A stretch of DNA of 14,028 bases, taken from positions 1-14,028 of the forward strand of contig JAGRJX010000178.1 of NCBI GenBank assembly GCA_020442545.1. The letters are read 5' to 3'. Positions 5,780 through 14,028 of the stretch are shown here, in pieces (within the stretch, counting starts at the first letter, position 1; every line of letters begins with the position of its first letter). Source of the stretch: Lysobacterales bacterium (GTDB lineage: Bacteria > Pseudomonadota > Gammaproteobacteria > Xanthomonadales > Xanthomonadaceae). The position numbers and the translations under genes were made by a program. Under the pieces are notes generated by a model. That model saw only the letters and a program-made list of their open reading frames with translations. It was not told the DNA's origin and did not search any database.

Positions 5780-8700
5780 ATGAACACGATGCAATCCACG
5801 TGGCGAAAGAGATTTGGTCGCAATCAGTCAGCGCGTCGCGCCAACAGCCTGATGGTGGCTGCTTTCATCGCCGGCCTCGCAAGTACGGCAGCATGTGCAG
5901 ACACTCCGGTTTCCGGCGACATCGACACAAATACGGTCTGGGAAATCGATGGCTCACCGTATGTCATCAGCGGTGATGTGCATGTCATCAATAATGCCAC
6001 GCTGAGTGTGAAGCCAGGTGTGGCCCTACACTTCGAGGCGGGTGCTTCTCTGGGGATTACGAGGGGAGCGCTGTCAGCGCAGGGATCCGTAGCCGCACCT
6101 ATCGTGCTCACGTCCGTAGAGGACAACGGGTCCGGTACGCCAGTGGCAGGAGCTTGGGGGCCGATAAAATTCGGGGGCGATACTCGCGATGGGGAGACCG
6201 CGCTTGCTCATGTCGAAGTCCGCTTTGGAAAGGGCATTGTGCTTGAGCAGGCATCCCCCAGCTTCAATAATCTCCGTCTTCTGAATAATGAAGGGCCGGC
6301 AATCAGCCTCGACCTGCAGTCGTCGCCGGTCGGTCAGAACCTGCAGGCTGATGGCAATGGCATCAACGGTATTGTCGTGCCTTCTGGTGTCATCGACACG
6401 GACATTTCATGGACATTGCGAGGCATTCCCTATGTCCTTGAGCAAGGGAAGATTCGCATCGGGCATCTGGATTCACAGCTGACGCCGGCCGAGCTTGAGC
6501 TGTACGTCAGTGATTCGGGCGTTCTGGAACTTTCGCTTGCCGACCCAGCGCCTGCTGGTGGTCTGAACTTCGCTCTCAACAGCAATCCGGCCTGGGCTGT
6601 GACTTTGCCCGAAGCAGTCATGATCGGTGAAGGCGAGCAGAGTGCGACGATCAATCTGCAGACAAATGCATCACCGGTGACTGCAACGATCAGTGCTGCT
6701 GCAAACGGGTATGAGACCGTCACCAGCACGGTCACGATCACACCACGCCCTGTATTCAATCTGACTGCAGCGGCATCGCGGCTTGGTATTCCGAACCCGG
6801 TCAGCGTTGAGCTCTCCATCTCAGACACCGCGCCGGCGGGCGGGCTGGTCGTGCCGTTGAGCGTTGAACCGACAGGCATTCTTGACGTACCGGCTGACGT
6901 GACCATTCCGGCCGGAAGTTCGTCGATCAGTTTTACCGCGAATGGGTTGGCTTATGGTTCGGCAGTGCTTTCCGCAGCGCAGTCGCCTTACGTTTCGGAT
7001 AGCGTCCATCTCACGGTGGAACCGGTGTATATCGAGTTCGAACCGGGCAACCCGCTGGTTGCTCCGGGTCTGTCCAGAACCTTCAATGTCAGTCTTACGA
7101 AGCCCGCGCCAGAAGGTGGCACCACCGTCGCACTGACGGTCGATGACCCATCGCGACTCACATTGCCGGCTTCCGTTCAGATCGCGGCTGGGGAGACAGA
7201 TGCCGAAGTGCTGTTGAGCGGTGTTTCGCAGGGCAGTGCGCAGGTCAGCGGGGCAGCGGCTGGTTACGAGCCTGAGTCCGGTCTGTTTTACGTCAAGGAC
7301 GTTGATCTGTACACCGATAGCACTCCTGTGCTGGTGCCTATTGGACAGACAGCAAACACGACACTGCGTGTGTATCCGTATGCGGGGGTAGCGTTTGCGG
7401 TCGGTGTTGCATCCAGCGACCCGTCCATCTTTACGACTGACCGTGCGAGTGTGCCGTTCAGCTCCTTCCAGACATCGTCGAGTGTCTTGCAGTTGACGGG
7501 TCACGCCGAAGGCACCGCCGAACTGGCGCTCACTTCGCCGGGACTGCGGTCAAGAACCTTCCCGGTCGAAGTGGGCGTGCCGTATCTGGTGTTTAGCAGG
7601 CAGACAATGGTGGTGGGTCACCAGTTGAGATCTGGGCTACTTGTTGAACGACGAATTCGAGATCAACCGTACTACGCGGCCACGGCTCTGACGGTTGTGC
7701 TCAGCAGTTCTGACGCAAGCAAGATCGGGCTGCCAGAAAGCATCACCATATCGACAGGCAATGCGTCGGCATGGTTTGAGCTGGAAGGGCTGGCATTGAC
7801 CACAGAGCCGATCGAAATTCAGGCAGCAGCAGAAGACTACGTCAGCCCGCAATCGCCCCTGCTGGTCAGCGTTGTGGCGCCGGTGCTGACTTTCGATGAT
7901 CTGGAAGGCAGTCGACTGGTCGGCGATGAGCCGGATCGTTTCCAAGTTCGGTTGAGAGTGCCGGGAGCTCAGGATACCAACCAGGAAGCAACCGCTGATC
8001 TCACTGTTGGCCTGGCGCTTGTCGACCCGAGCCCGGTCGGTGTGGTTGCTGGTATCGAGGACGACGAAGGCAACCCGGTATCGGAGGTCATCATTGCATT
8101 GGGAGATAATGGGAGTGGCTGGAGCGATAGCCATGTGGCGTCGCCGACGGCGGTCGGATCCTATGTGCTGGAGGCAAGCCTGCCGGGGATTGGTGCATGG
8201 ACCTCGGAGACGCAGCAGGTTCTCGGTGGCTGGATCGAATTCGAGGGCAATACCGGAGACAGCCGATACATGGTTCTGGGGCATGGCCTGCAGGATCGCG
8301 TGCGTTTGCGTCTTCGTGACGGTTCAAACGCAGTGGAGCCGATCAGCATTGCATTGACCAGCTCGATGCCCGCTGCCGTGCAGGTTCCGGCAAGCGTTGT
8401 CATTCCCGCGGGCGAGAACTTCGTGGAGTTCCAGGTGCAGGGCCTTGCGGCTACCGCCGAGCCCGTTCGAATCGCACTTGCAGCCGAAGGATATGCACTC
8501 AGTACAAATGGGTGGTCCGAGTATCCCGAGGATGGCATCTACGCGAACGTAGTGGAGCCAGTGCTCCGGTTCGAAGAGTTGGATGGTCGGCGTGACGTGG
8601 GTGACGGGAACGATGATTTTCACATCTGGTGGGATGTGCCGATGCCGCAGCAGTCAGGGGGAGCGCGCGCCGTTAGCAATTCGAAACTGCAGGGTGACGT

Positions 8701-9589
8701 GCAGACGGCCACTGCGGATCAGGTATTCGAAGTTTCCGTGATTGGCTGGCCGCCGGGCATCGTTACCGGAATCCAGGACAATCTCGGTAATCCGACCACC
8801 CAGATCCGGATTGCTGCCGGTGAGAACGACAGCTATGCCTCGTTTGATCAGCAGAATCACCAGGTGACGACGCCGACGACCACAGGTGGTTACCGCGTCG
8901 AAGCCACTTTGCCGGGCGTTGGCCAGTGGGCATCGGAAAGTCAGGTCGTTGGTGATCCTGCGCTTGCGTTTGATCCGGATGAAATCAGGATTGCGGCTGG
9001 CCTGGAGCCCGCCGAAGTTTGGGTGAGCCAATGGGGCGGACCAGCCAGAGCAGTCGGTAGTGACAAGGCCAGTCTGGAGGCGCTCGAGATTCAGTTGAGT
9101 TGTATCTCCGAGGCAGTCTGCATGGTGCCCGAGTCGGTCACCATTCCGGATGGTGAGTACGGAGTCAGCTTCCCCTTGACGGCTGTCGGGACAGGCTCCA
9201 GCTATGTGTTGTTGCAGGCGGATGGGTATCCGGGCAAGGGGCAACTGCGTGTTGTCGTGGTGAACGCCGGCTTGGGTCTTGAGCCACCGTGGGAGTATCC
9301 GTTCCACGACTGGTTTGCCGGCATGGACATGGACGTTTGGATATCCCTGGTCGCTCCGGCACAGGAAGACTGTTGCGGTGAGCAGGGAGCCAACGCAGCA
9401 CAGCAGATCATCGTGAACCTCGTGTCCAGCGATCCATCGGTTGTGAGTGTGCCGGCACAGATCGTGATCGAGCAGGGCGAGGAAGGTGTTGATGCCGTCT
9501 TTACCGCTGTCGGCCCGGGTACCGCCACGGTCACGGCCAGCGGAGCTCTGCTGGAAACAACCGTCCAAACCATCACGGTGAAGCCATGA
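5780..9589 (+). CDS. Giant secreted protein with beta-helix start and about ten Ig-like repeats
   Basis: A protein of 1269 aa from ATG 5780. A second ATG at 5789 is also possible, as the ribosome binding site is weak (GAGAAG region). The frame is open upstream to 5591, but that part overlaps the previous gene and would put some 60 residues before the signal peptide, so I reject it. The signal peptide has an Arg-rich n-region (KRFGRNQSARR), a hydrophobic core and cleavage near ACA/D. Residues about 47-225 look like a beta-helix (GVALHFEAGASL, repeated short strands). From about 238 to the end come roughly ten modules of 85-130 aa with the pattern P-x-S-V-x-I-x-x-G and A-A-x-G-Y. The first three carry a PAPxGG signature like bacterial Ig-like repeats. 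Modules 5-6 and 7-8 look like a duplicated pair. No membrane anchor or sorting signal is visible. The stop overlaps the next ATG (ATGA). Likely role: a long extracellular stalk or adhesin-like fibre; inferred. Confidence 0.9.
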   Translation: MNTMQSTWRKRFGRNQSARRANSLMVAAFIAGLASTAACADTPVSGDIDTNTVWEIDGSPYVISGDVHVINNATLSVKPGVALHFEAGASLGITRGALSAQGSVAAPIVLTSVEDNGSGTPVAGAWGPIKFGGDTRDGETALAHVEVRFGKGIVLEQASPSFNNLRLLNNEGPAISLDLQSSPVGQNLQADGNGINGIVVPSGVIDTDISWTLRGIPYVLEQGKIRIGHLDSQLTPAELELYVSDSGVLELSLADPAPAGGLNFALNSNPAWAVTLPEAVMIGEGEQSATINLQTNASPVTATISAAANGYETVTSTVTITPRPVFNLTAAASRLGIPNPVSVELSISDTAPAGGLVVPLSVEPTGILDVPADVTIPAGSSSISFTANGLAYGSAVLSAAQSPYVSDSVHLTVEPVYIEFEPGNPLVAPGLSRTFNVSLTKPAPEGGTTVALTVDDPSRLTLPASVQIAAGETDAEVLLSGVSQGSAQVSGAAAGYEPESGLFYVKDVDLYTDSTPVLVPIGQTANTTLRVYPYAGVAFAVGVASSDPSIFTTDRASVPFSSFQTSSSVLQLTGHAEGTAELALTSPGLRSRTFPVEVGVPYLVFSRQTMVVGHQLRSGLLVERRIRDQPYYAATALTVVLSSSDASKIGLPESITISTGNASAWFELEGLALTTEPIEIQAAAEDYVSPQSPLLVSVVAPVLTFDDLEGSRLVGDEPDRFQVRLRVPGAQDTNQEATADLTVGLALVDPSPVGVVAGIEDDEGNPVSEVIIALGDNGSGWSDSHVASPTAVGSYVLEASLPGIGAWTSETQQVLGGWIEFEGNTGDSRYMVLGHGLQDRVRLRLRDGSNAVEPISIALTSSMPAAVQVPASVVIPAGENFVEFQVQGLAATAEPVRIALAAEGYALSTNGWSEYPEDGIYANVVEPVLRFEELDGRRDVGDGNDDFHIWWDVPMPQQSGGARAVSNSKLQGDVQTATADQVFEVSVIGWPPGIVTGIQDNLGNPTTQIRIAAGENDSYASFDQQNHQVTTPTTTGGYRVEATLPGVGQWASESQVVGDPALAFDPDEIRIAAGLEPAEVWVSQWGGPARAVGSDKASLEALEIQLSCISEAVCMVPESVTIPDGEYGVSFPLTAVGTGSSYVLLQADGYPGKGQLRVVVVNAGLGLEPPWEYPFHDWFAGMDMDVWISLVAPAQEDCCGEQGANAAQQIIVNLVSSDPSVVSVPAQIVIEQGEEGVDAVFTAVGPGTATVTASGALLETTVQTITVKP

Positions 9590-12500
9590 GCGGCAAGGAC
9601 ATGTTCATCGGAATGATTCGTGTCGCACTGCTGCTGGGATTGGTGACGCCGCTCAGTGCGCTCAAGGCTCAAACGACCGAGCGCCTGACCATTGGCGAAG
9701 GCGTGGTCGTCAAATTCGGGTCGCAGGCGGGCCTTGATGTTCATGCGTCGCTCAACACGGAGCAGGGTGCGGTGCTGACCAGCCTTGCGGACGACAGCCT
9801 TGCCGGGCAAACCGGGACGCAGCCAGCAACTGCGACTGCTGGCGACTGGCTGGGCGTGCATTTCACCGATGATGTCGCGTCCAGCGACCACTGGATCGAT
9901 GGCCTTTCCATCCGCTTCGCCGAGACCGGTCTTCGGGTCGATGGAGGGGAGCATGCGTTCGAGCGCCTTGAGCTGCTGGACAACATCACCGGCATCGTGG
10001 TGTCGCAGGCGGCGTTGGCAGGTTTCGACGGCGTCAGTCTGCATCGAAACGGAGTGGGCCTTGAGTCCAGCCAGGATGCACAGGTGACAGTGGGCGGCTC
10101 GGACATCAGCGGAAACGCAGCGGGAATTTCCAATCTGAGTCCTGCGTTCGTGGTGAATGCCGAGGACAACTGGTGGGGCTCCGTCAACGGTCCGACAGCG
10201 GCTGACAATCCTGGCGGCGACGGTGATTCGGTCAGTGCGGGTGTGAGCTACGGCCAGTATCAGCAAGTCATCCCGCTACTGGCGTGTTCGCTGACGATGG
10301 CTGATGGACGTTATACGGTGTCACTGCCGGACGTGATGCTGAATCTGGCATGCCGCAACGCGGTCGAGTACCGGCTTGCGGCCGGTGTGGACTTCACCGG
10401 CATTGCATTCCAGCCCATGGCCGCGACGGCGCAGTTCACGCTACAACCACCAGCGGGCAGCAAGCCACTGCATGCCGAATACCGTGCACAAACGGGCAAT
10501 ACGCAGGTGGTGTCCTTGCCGATGGCCATCAACTACGCCCCGGCACCAGCCAGCGTGGCGTTCGTTGCGCCGGAAGACAACGCTGAGGTTGTGGCTGACA
10601 CTACGATCATTGCTGATGCCGCATCCGATGTGGGAATCGATCGGGTGGAATTTTTCGTCGGAAACCAGCTGATCGGTACCGACACGCAAGCGCCCTACGA
10701 GCAGCTATGGAGTATCGACGGGTTCTTGGTTGGCGACTACGTTTTGCGCGTCGTGGCCTATCCGACAGCCGGGCAAAGTGCACAGGCAACGCGCACGGTA
10801 CGGCTACGTCCGGCAACGGGTGATGCGACCCCGCCGAGCATCACCAATCTCCGATTCAATGGCGCGACATTGAGTGATGGCGCAGTGCTCGATGCGCCCG
10901 GAATGCTGCAGTTCTCGGTGTCCGCACCCAGCGGCATCAAGCATGCGGAGGTTCGTTTGAACGGCGTGGTCGCCTGGAGCGCAGGCTACGGCGGTGACAT
11001 CTCGACCTGGTTCGGTTTCAGCGGATTCCCGGACGGGCTTTACACACTGGAAGTTCATGCCACCAACGAGTTCGATGTGCCGATGCTGATCTCGCGTCAG
11101 ATCGAGCTGGCTATCGAGGCTCCGTCAGCACCTGAGCTGTTGGCGCCGGGTGACGGGATCACCGTGCATCGACCACAACTGGCGGTTAACGGCACCACGC
11201 AGCCTCGCAGCAGGGTCCAGGTGTATCTGGACGGTAACCCTGTGGGCGGCCGCATTACTGCGAGTCCAAACGGCAGCTTCGGCACGACGCTGGCGTTGCC
11301 GAGTGAAGGACTGCACAGCATTTCAGTGGACGCGGAAAACAGTCGTGGCGTCGGTGCATCGAGCGTCGCCCATGAAGTGAACTACAGCCCGACCAACCCG
11401 CAAGTCACGTTCGTCAACCCTCAGCCTGACGCCATTCTCCAGGCCGACACGGATTTGACGCTTGCCATCGTTGATGCCACCGGCGTGACGGAAGTCGAGT
11501 TCCTGCTCGATGGTGAGCCGCTGGCAACACGAACCGTGGCTCCCTGGAGCTTTACCTGGCCCATCGACTCGGTGGCAGACGGTGCACATACCCTGACGGC
11601 GCTGGCTGTGAACGCCGCTGCGCGTACCGCACAGGCAGAGGTCAACGTCACGGTGCAGAAGCTGCCGCCGCCGCCGCCGCCGGTTCCCACGCCATACGTT
11701 GGCGAGTTGATATCGCTGGCACCGGTTACGTCCTACGGCGAGCAGCCCATCGTGATTCAGGGCAGGGCAGTGGAGCGTGCCAATGCCGAGCCAGTGCCGT
11801 CGGCTCTGCTGCAGGTCTGGCTGGAGGTCGACAATTACCTGCGCAAGATCAATGTTGCCACTGACGCGACCGGGTCGTTCCAGTTTGCATTCCAGCCGGC
11901 AGCCAGTGATGCCGGCATATACAGCGTTTCGGTTCGTCACCCTGAGCAGGCCGACGCCACCTGGCAGGATCAGTTCACGATTGACCGAGTTCACCTCTAT
12001 CCGTCGAGCTATCGACTGCATGCGGCAAGAACGGTAACGGCGACGATTCCCGTTCGCGTAACGGCCAGCGCAGGAAACGGCGTTGCGGGTCTGCGTTTCG
12101 AGGCCCCAGCATCGGAACAGCCTTCGGGCAGCCTGCCACCTGATGTTCAGATCATCGCTCCCGAACCGATCAGCCTGGCGGCCGGCGCAACACGCACGCT
12201 GGACATCGGTTTCCTCGGTGGCAGTGCGGCACCGCAAACCGGGACCATCGTCCTGGTCGCCTACGAGCAGGGAAGTGGCAGTGTCGTGCGTGGCCGGGTC
12301 AGCGTGCCGTTCCAGCTGAGTGAGCCCCTGCCGGCACTGATCCCGAGTCCGACTTCTCTGCAGGGTGGTCTGGCACAAGGCGAGCAGATCAGTCTGTCAG
12401 CGCAGCTGAGGAACCAGGGCGTGCTGGCTGCGGAAGGCGTTACCGTGCAACTGCTGGACGGCAATGGCACGGGCCCGGCCCCTTCCTGGATGAATCTCAG

Positions 12501-13731
12501 TTCACCAGCAAACCTGGGGGCTCTGGTTGTCGGCGCCAGCCAGCCACTTTCGTTGACGGCCAATCCCGACGCATCGATCAGTGACGGGGTGTATCAGGCA
12601 CGCCTGCGTGTGGCTGCGGCCAATACAACGGGGGGCGATATTCCCGTGGCCATCAGCGTCACGCAGTCCGGTGAGGGCGATGCGCGCTTCCACGTGGCCG
12701 ACATCTATACCCAGACGCTGGGTGAGGACGGCAATCCCATTCCGGGACTGGCCAATGCACGTATCCGCATCCAGCACGAAACCATTCCCACGTTGAATGT
12801 CGAAGTTTTCAGTGATGCCGAAGGCATTGCCGAAGTGTCCGACCTGGCCGCCGGCTACTACACGTATCGCGCCAGCGCGGCGGGACACAACGATGCCAGC
12901 GGACGAATCCGGATCCAGCCCGGCGTCATCGCCGAGGAAGACGTGTTCCTTGACATGGACGTGGTCAGCATCGAGTGGTCGGTGACGGAAACGACCATTC
13001 CGGATCAATACGACGTGGTCATCGAGGCGACCTACCAGACCGAGGTGCCGGCACCGGTTGTTCTCATCGAACCGCCGTTCATCAACTTGCCCGCCTTGCA
13101 GGCCGGCGAGGAGTTCAGCGGTGAACTGACCATCAGCAACTACGGCCTGGTGCGCGCTGACAACCTCGAGTTCACGCCCCCGGCAGACGATGCCTACCTG
13201 AGTTATGAATTCATGGGTGAGGTGCCGGGCGCGCTGGAAGCGCGTGAACGCGTCACCATCGCTTACAAGGTGACCGCATTGCAGCCGCTGGGCTCGATAG
13301 CGCGGCTTCCCCTGTCCGGGAAAGGAGTGCAAACGGAACCCGTTGCCTCCGTGTTCAAGACGACCAGCGCCAAGTCGGGTGAAAGCTGCAGCAGCTACCG
13401 GAATGCGGGGCTGGTGCGTTACGACTTCTACTGCGCCAATGGCGATCAGCGACAGGGTGCCTGCGCGACGGCCTGGGGTTTGACACTGGGCGGCAGTCAA
13501 TGTGCGGTGTCCGGGCCCAGCGGTGGCAACAACGGTGGCGATGCCGGCGGCTGGTGGGGTGCTGGCGGCTATGGCGCACCGCTCTACGATTCGCCCGGCT
13601 GCACACCCAACTGCAAGAAGTGCTGCAAGGGCGGTGGTGCGCCCGGTGGTGGCGGTAGCGGTGGTGGCGGTGGCGGTGGTGCTGGTCCCGGTCCCGGTCC
13701 CGGCATTGGCACGTCTGGCGGGGGATTGTGA
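9586..13731 (+). CDS. Giant secreted beta-helix/Ig-like protein with Cys-rich and Gly-rich C-terminus
   Basis: A protein of 1381 aa whose ATG overlaps the preceding stop (ATGA), implying coupled translation. The signal peptide covers residues 1 to about 29 (cleavage near LKAQ). Residues about 30-225 form a beta-helix ending in the NWWGSVNGP motif usual in such proteins. Ig-like modules follow: Big_7-like domains (VEFFVGNQLIGT at about 350 and VEFLLDGEPLAT at about 635) with two other beta modules between. A poly-proline hinge lies at about 693-705 (PPPPPP). After it come CARDB/NEW-like beta domains and a carboxypeptidase-regulatory-like unit (about 1040-1125). Then comes a segment (about 1125-1245: VPAPVVLIEPPFINLPAL, ISNYGLVRADNLEF) that I associate, from memory, with giant proteins encoded beside RHS genes. 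The last 115 residues hold eight cysteines in two groups and a Gly/Pro-rich tail. It is probably extracellular and a partner of the RHS protein encoded next. Confidence 0.9.
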   Translation: MSGKDMFIGMIRVALLLGLVTPLSALKAQTTERLTIGEGVVVKFGSQAGLDVHASLNTEQGAVLTSLADDSLAGQTGTQPATATAGDWLGVHFTDDVASSDHWIDGLSIRFAETGLRVDGGEHAFERLELLDNITGIVVSQAALAGFDGVSLHRNGVGLESSQDAQVTVGGSDISGNAAGISNLSPAFVVNAEDNWWGSVNGPTAADNPGGDGDSVSAGVSYGQYQQVIPLLACSLTMADGRYTVSLPDVMLNLACRNAVEYRLAAGVDFTGIAFQPMAATAQFTLQPPAGSKPLHAEYRAQTGNTQVVSLPMAINYAPAPASVAFVAPEDNAEVVADTTIIADAASDVGIDRVEFFVGNQLIGTDTQAPYEQLWSIDGFLVGDYVLRVVAYPTAGQSAQATRTVRLRPATGDATPPSITNLRFNGATLSDGAVLDAPGMLQFSVSAPSGIKHAEVRLNGVVAWSAGYGGDISTWFGFSGFPDGLYTLEVHATNEFDVPMLISRQIELAIEAPSAPELLAPGDGITVHRPQLAVNGTTQPRSRVQVYLDGNPVGGRITASPNGSFGTTLALPSEGLHSISVDAENSRGVGASSVAHEVNYSPTNPQVTFVNPQPDAILQADTDLTLAIVDATGVTEVEFLLDGEPLATRTVAPWSFTWPIDSVADGAHTLTALAVNAAARTAQAEVNVTVQKLPPPPPPVPTPYVGELISLAPVTSYGEQPIVIQGRAVERANAEPVPSALLQVWLEVDNYLRKINVATDATGSFQFAFQPAASDAGIYSVSVRHPEQADATWQDQFTIDRVHLYPSSYRLHAARTVTATIPVRVTASAGNGVAGLRFEAPASEQPSGSLPPDVQIIAPEPISLAAGATRTLDIGFLGGSAAPQTGTIVLVAYEQGSGSVVRGRVSVPFQLSEPLPALIPSPTSLQGGLAQGEQISLSAQLRNQGVLAAEGVTVQLLDGNGTGPAPSWMNLSSPANLGALVVGASQPLSLTANPDASISDGVYQARLRVAAANTTGGDIPVAISVTQSGEGDARFHVADIYTQTLGEDGNPIPGLANARIRIQHETIPTLNVEVFSDAEGIAEVSDLAAGYYTYRASAAGHNDASGRIRIQPGVIAEEDVFLDMDVVSIEWSVTETTIPDQYDVVIEATYQTEVPAPVVLIEPPFINLPALQAGEEFSGELTISNYGLVRADNLEFTPPADDAYLSYEFMGEVPGALEARERVTIAYKVTALQPLGSIARLPLSGKGVQTEPVASVFKTTSAKSGESCSSYRNAGLVRYDFYCANGDQRQGACATAWGLTLGGSQCAVSGPSGGNNGGDAGGWWGAGGYGAPLYDSPGCTPNCKKCCKGGGAPGGGGSGGGGGGGAGPGPGPGIGTSGGGL
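11662..11684 (+). repeat. CCG triplet run encoding poly-proline hinge
   Basis: A run of CCG triplets encodes six consecutive prolines in the middle of the 1381-aa protein, separating the beta-helix/Ig-like half from the C-terminal half. Poly-proline stretches are known to need EF-P for smooth translation. Triplet slippage here would change hinge length without a frameshift. Confidence 0.7.
13627..13727 (+). repeat. Low-complexity GGT/GGC tract with GGTCCC hexamer repeats
   Basis: The 3' end of the 1381-aa gene is a simple-sequence tract of GGT/GGC triplets followed by three copies of GGTCCC (about 13684-13701). It encodes a Gly-rich tail and PGPGPG. Slippage in multiples of 3 would vary tail length in frame. 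The tract also provides a purine-rich GGGGGA just before the next possible start codon. Confidence 0.75.
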
Positions 13732-13814
13732 TGCCTATCCTGACAACAACCCAATTGCCGTGTCACGGCGCCTTGACCCACGCACAACCTTCCTTTTATT
13801 CCGAGATTGCCCTC

Positions 13815-14028
13815 ATGTTTCACCGCCTCCGTTGTTTTCTGCTCCTGTTCTTCGCCGTGCCAGCCTTCGCCGGCGTCCATATGCCGACGGGCGAGTACCG
13901 GGAGTCGGTGACCGATCTGGAGGTGAAGGTGCTGGGTGGCCTGGTGGCAATCGAGCGCACCTGGCAGGCGGATGACCTGAACAAGGGGCAATACCGCTGG
14001 CATCCGAACCCGGCGTGGGACGACCTCG
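13815..14028 (+). CDS. RHS/YD-repeat-type exported protein, N-terminal fragment (cut by window edge)
   Basis: The first 71 codons of a gene running off the right edge. I chose the ATG at 13815 because it starts a clean signal peptide (HRLRC n-region, LLLFFAVPAFA core, cleavage near AFA/G). The mature start, MPTGEYRESVTDLEVKVLGG, and the later HPNPAWDD are the kind of N-terminus I associate with RHS/YD-repeat proteins of Lysobacterales; this is from memory of the family. The same frame is open back to an ATG at 13731 that overlaps the previous stop (TGATG) and has a purine-rich GGGGGA before it. That would add 28 residues of unremarkable sequence before the signal peptide, so I prefer 13815 but cannot exclude 13731. 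If it is a full RHS protein, its variable C-terminal part, often a toxin, would lie well outside the window. Confidence 0.72.
   Translation, partial: MFHRLRCFLLLFFAVPAFAGVHMPTGEYRESVTDLEVKVLGGLVAIERTWQADDLNKGQYRWHPNPAWDDL

Noticed and set aside
13502..13975. 157-aa open frame across the Gly-rich tail and downstream region
   Set aside because: It is an out-of-frame reading of the simple GGT/GGC tract (Ala/Val-rich low complexity) and conflicts with both the upstream gene and the signal-peptide gene at 13815.

Overview
The window looks like a chromosomal accessory region of a moderately high-GC gammaproteobacterium. Lysobacterales/Xanthomonadales (Lysobacter- or Rhodanobacteraceae-like) is my best guess. 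This rests on the tRNA-Arg-type 3' end, the codon use, a secreted protein ending in a 'DGFE' tail, and RHS-family protein style. It is inference; no marker gene is present.

Layout. Positions 1-28 are the 3' end of a tRNA (probably Arg), followed by a strong intrinsic terminator (43-75). From about 90 to 1490 I see no credible protein gene. Near the tRNA are tandem and inverted copies of CTGTGACA, which look like recombinase or regulator sites (a tRNA 3' end is a classic integration target). Two back-to-back hairpins lie near 560-610. Between 930 and 1310 are three tRNA-like cloverleaf elements in + / - / + orientation. All three share a 10-11 bp closing stem, a perfect T-arm with a TTCGARU T-loop, a GGTA-containing D-like loop and an abnormal anticodon-position hairpin. 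They are not ordinary tRNAs: the acceptor stem is too long, there is no 7-nt anticodon loop and no CCA. The two + strand copies each have TAGAAT exactly 6 nt upstream.

From 1531 to the right edge everything is read on + as one apparent operon. It encodes a 1107-aa secreted multidomain protein (SdrD-B-like, DUF11-like and glutamine-amidotransferase-like folds, a helical C-terminus and a DGFE tail). Next come an exported rhodanese-like protein lacking the expected catalytic cysteine, a 1269-aa secreted protein with a beta-helix start and about ten Ig-like modules, and a 1381-aa secreted protein with a beta-helix, Ig-like modules, a Cys-rich segment and a Gly-rich tail. Last is the start of an exported protein resembling the N-terminus of RHS/YD-repeat proteins, cut by the window edge. 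The first four genes overlap by 4 nt (GTGA or ATGA) or by a short stretch, so they are probably co-translated. A 9-bp inverted repeat surrounds a -10-like element just upstream of the operon.

My reading is that the operon builds a cell-surface or exported assembly of giant Ig-like/beta-helix proteins around a downstream RHS protein. The tRNA-like trio is the least explained and most interesting signal in the window.
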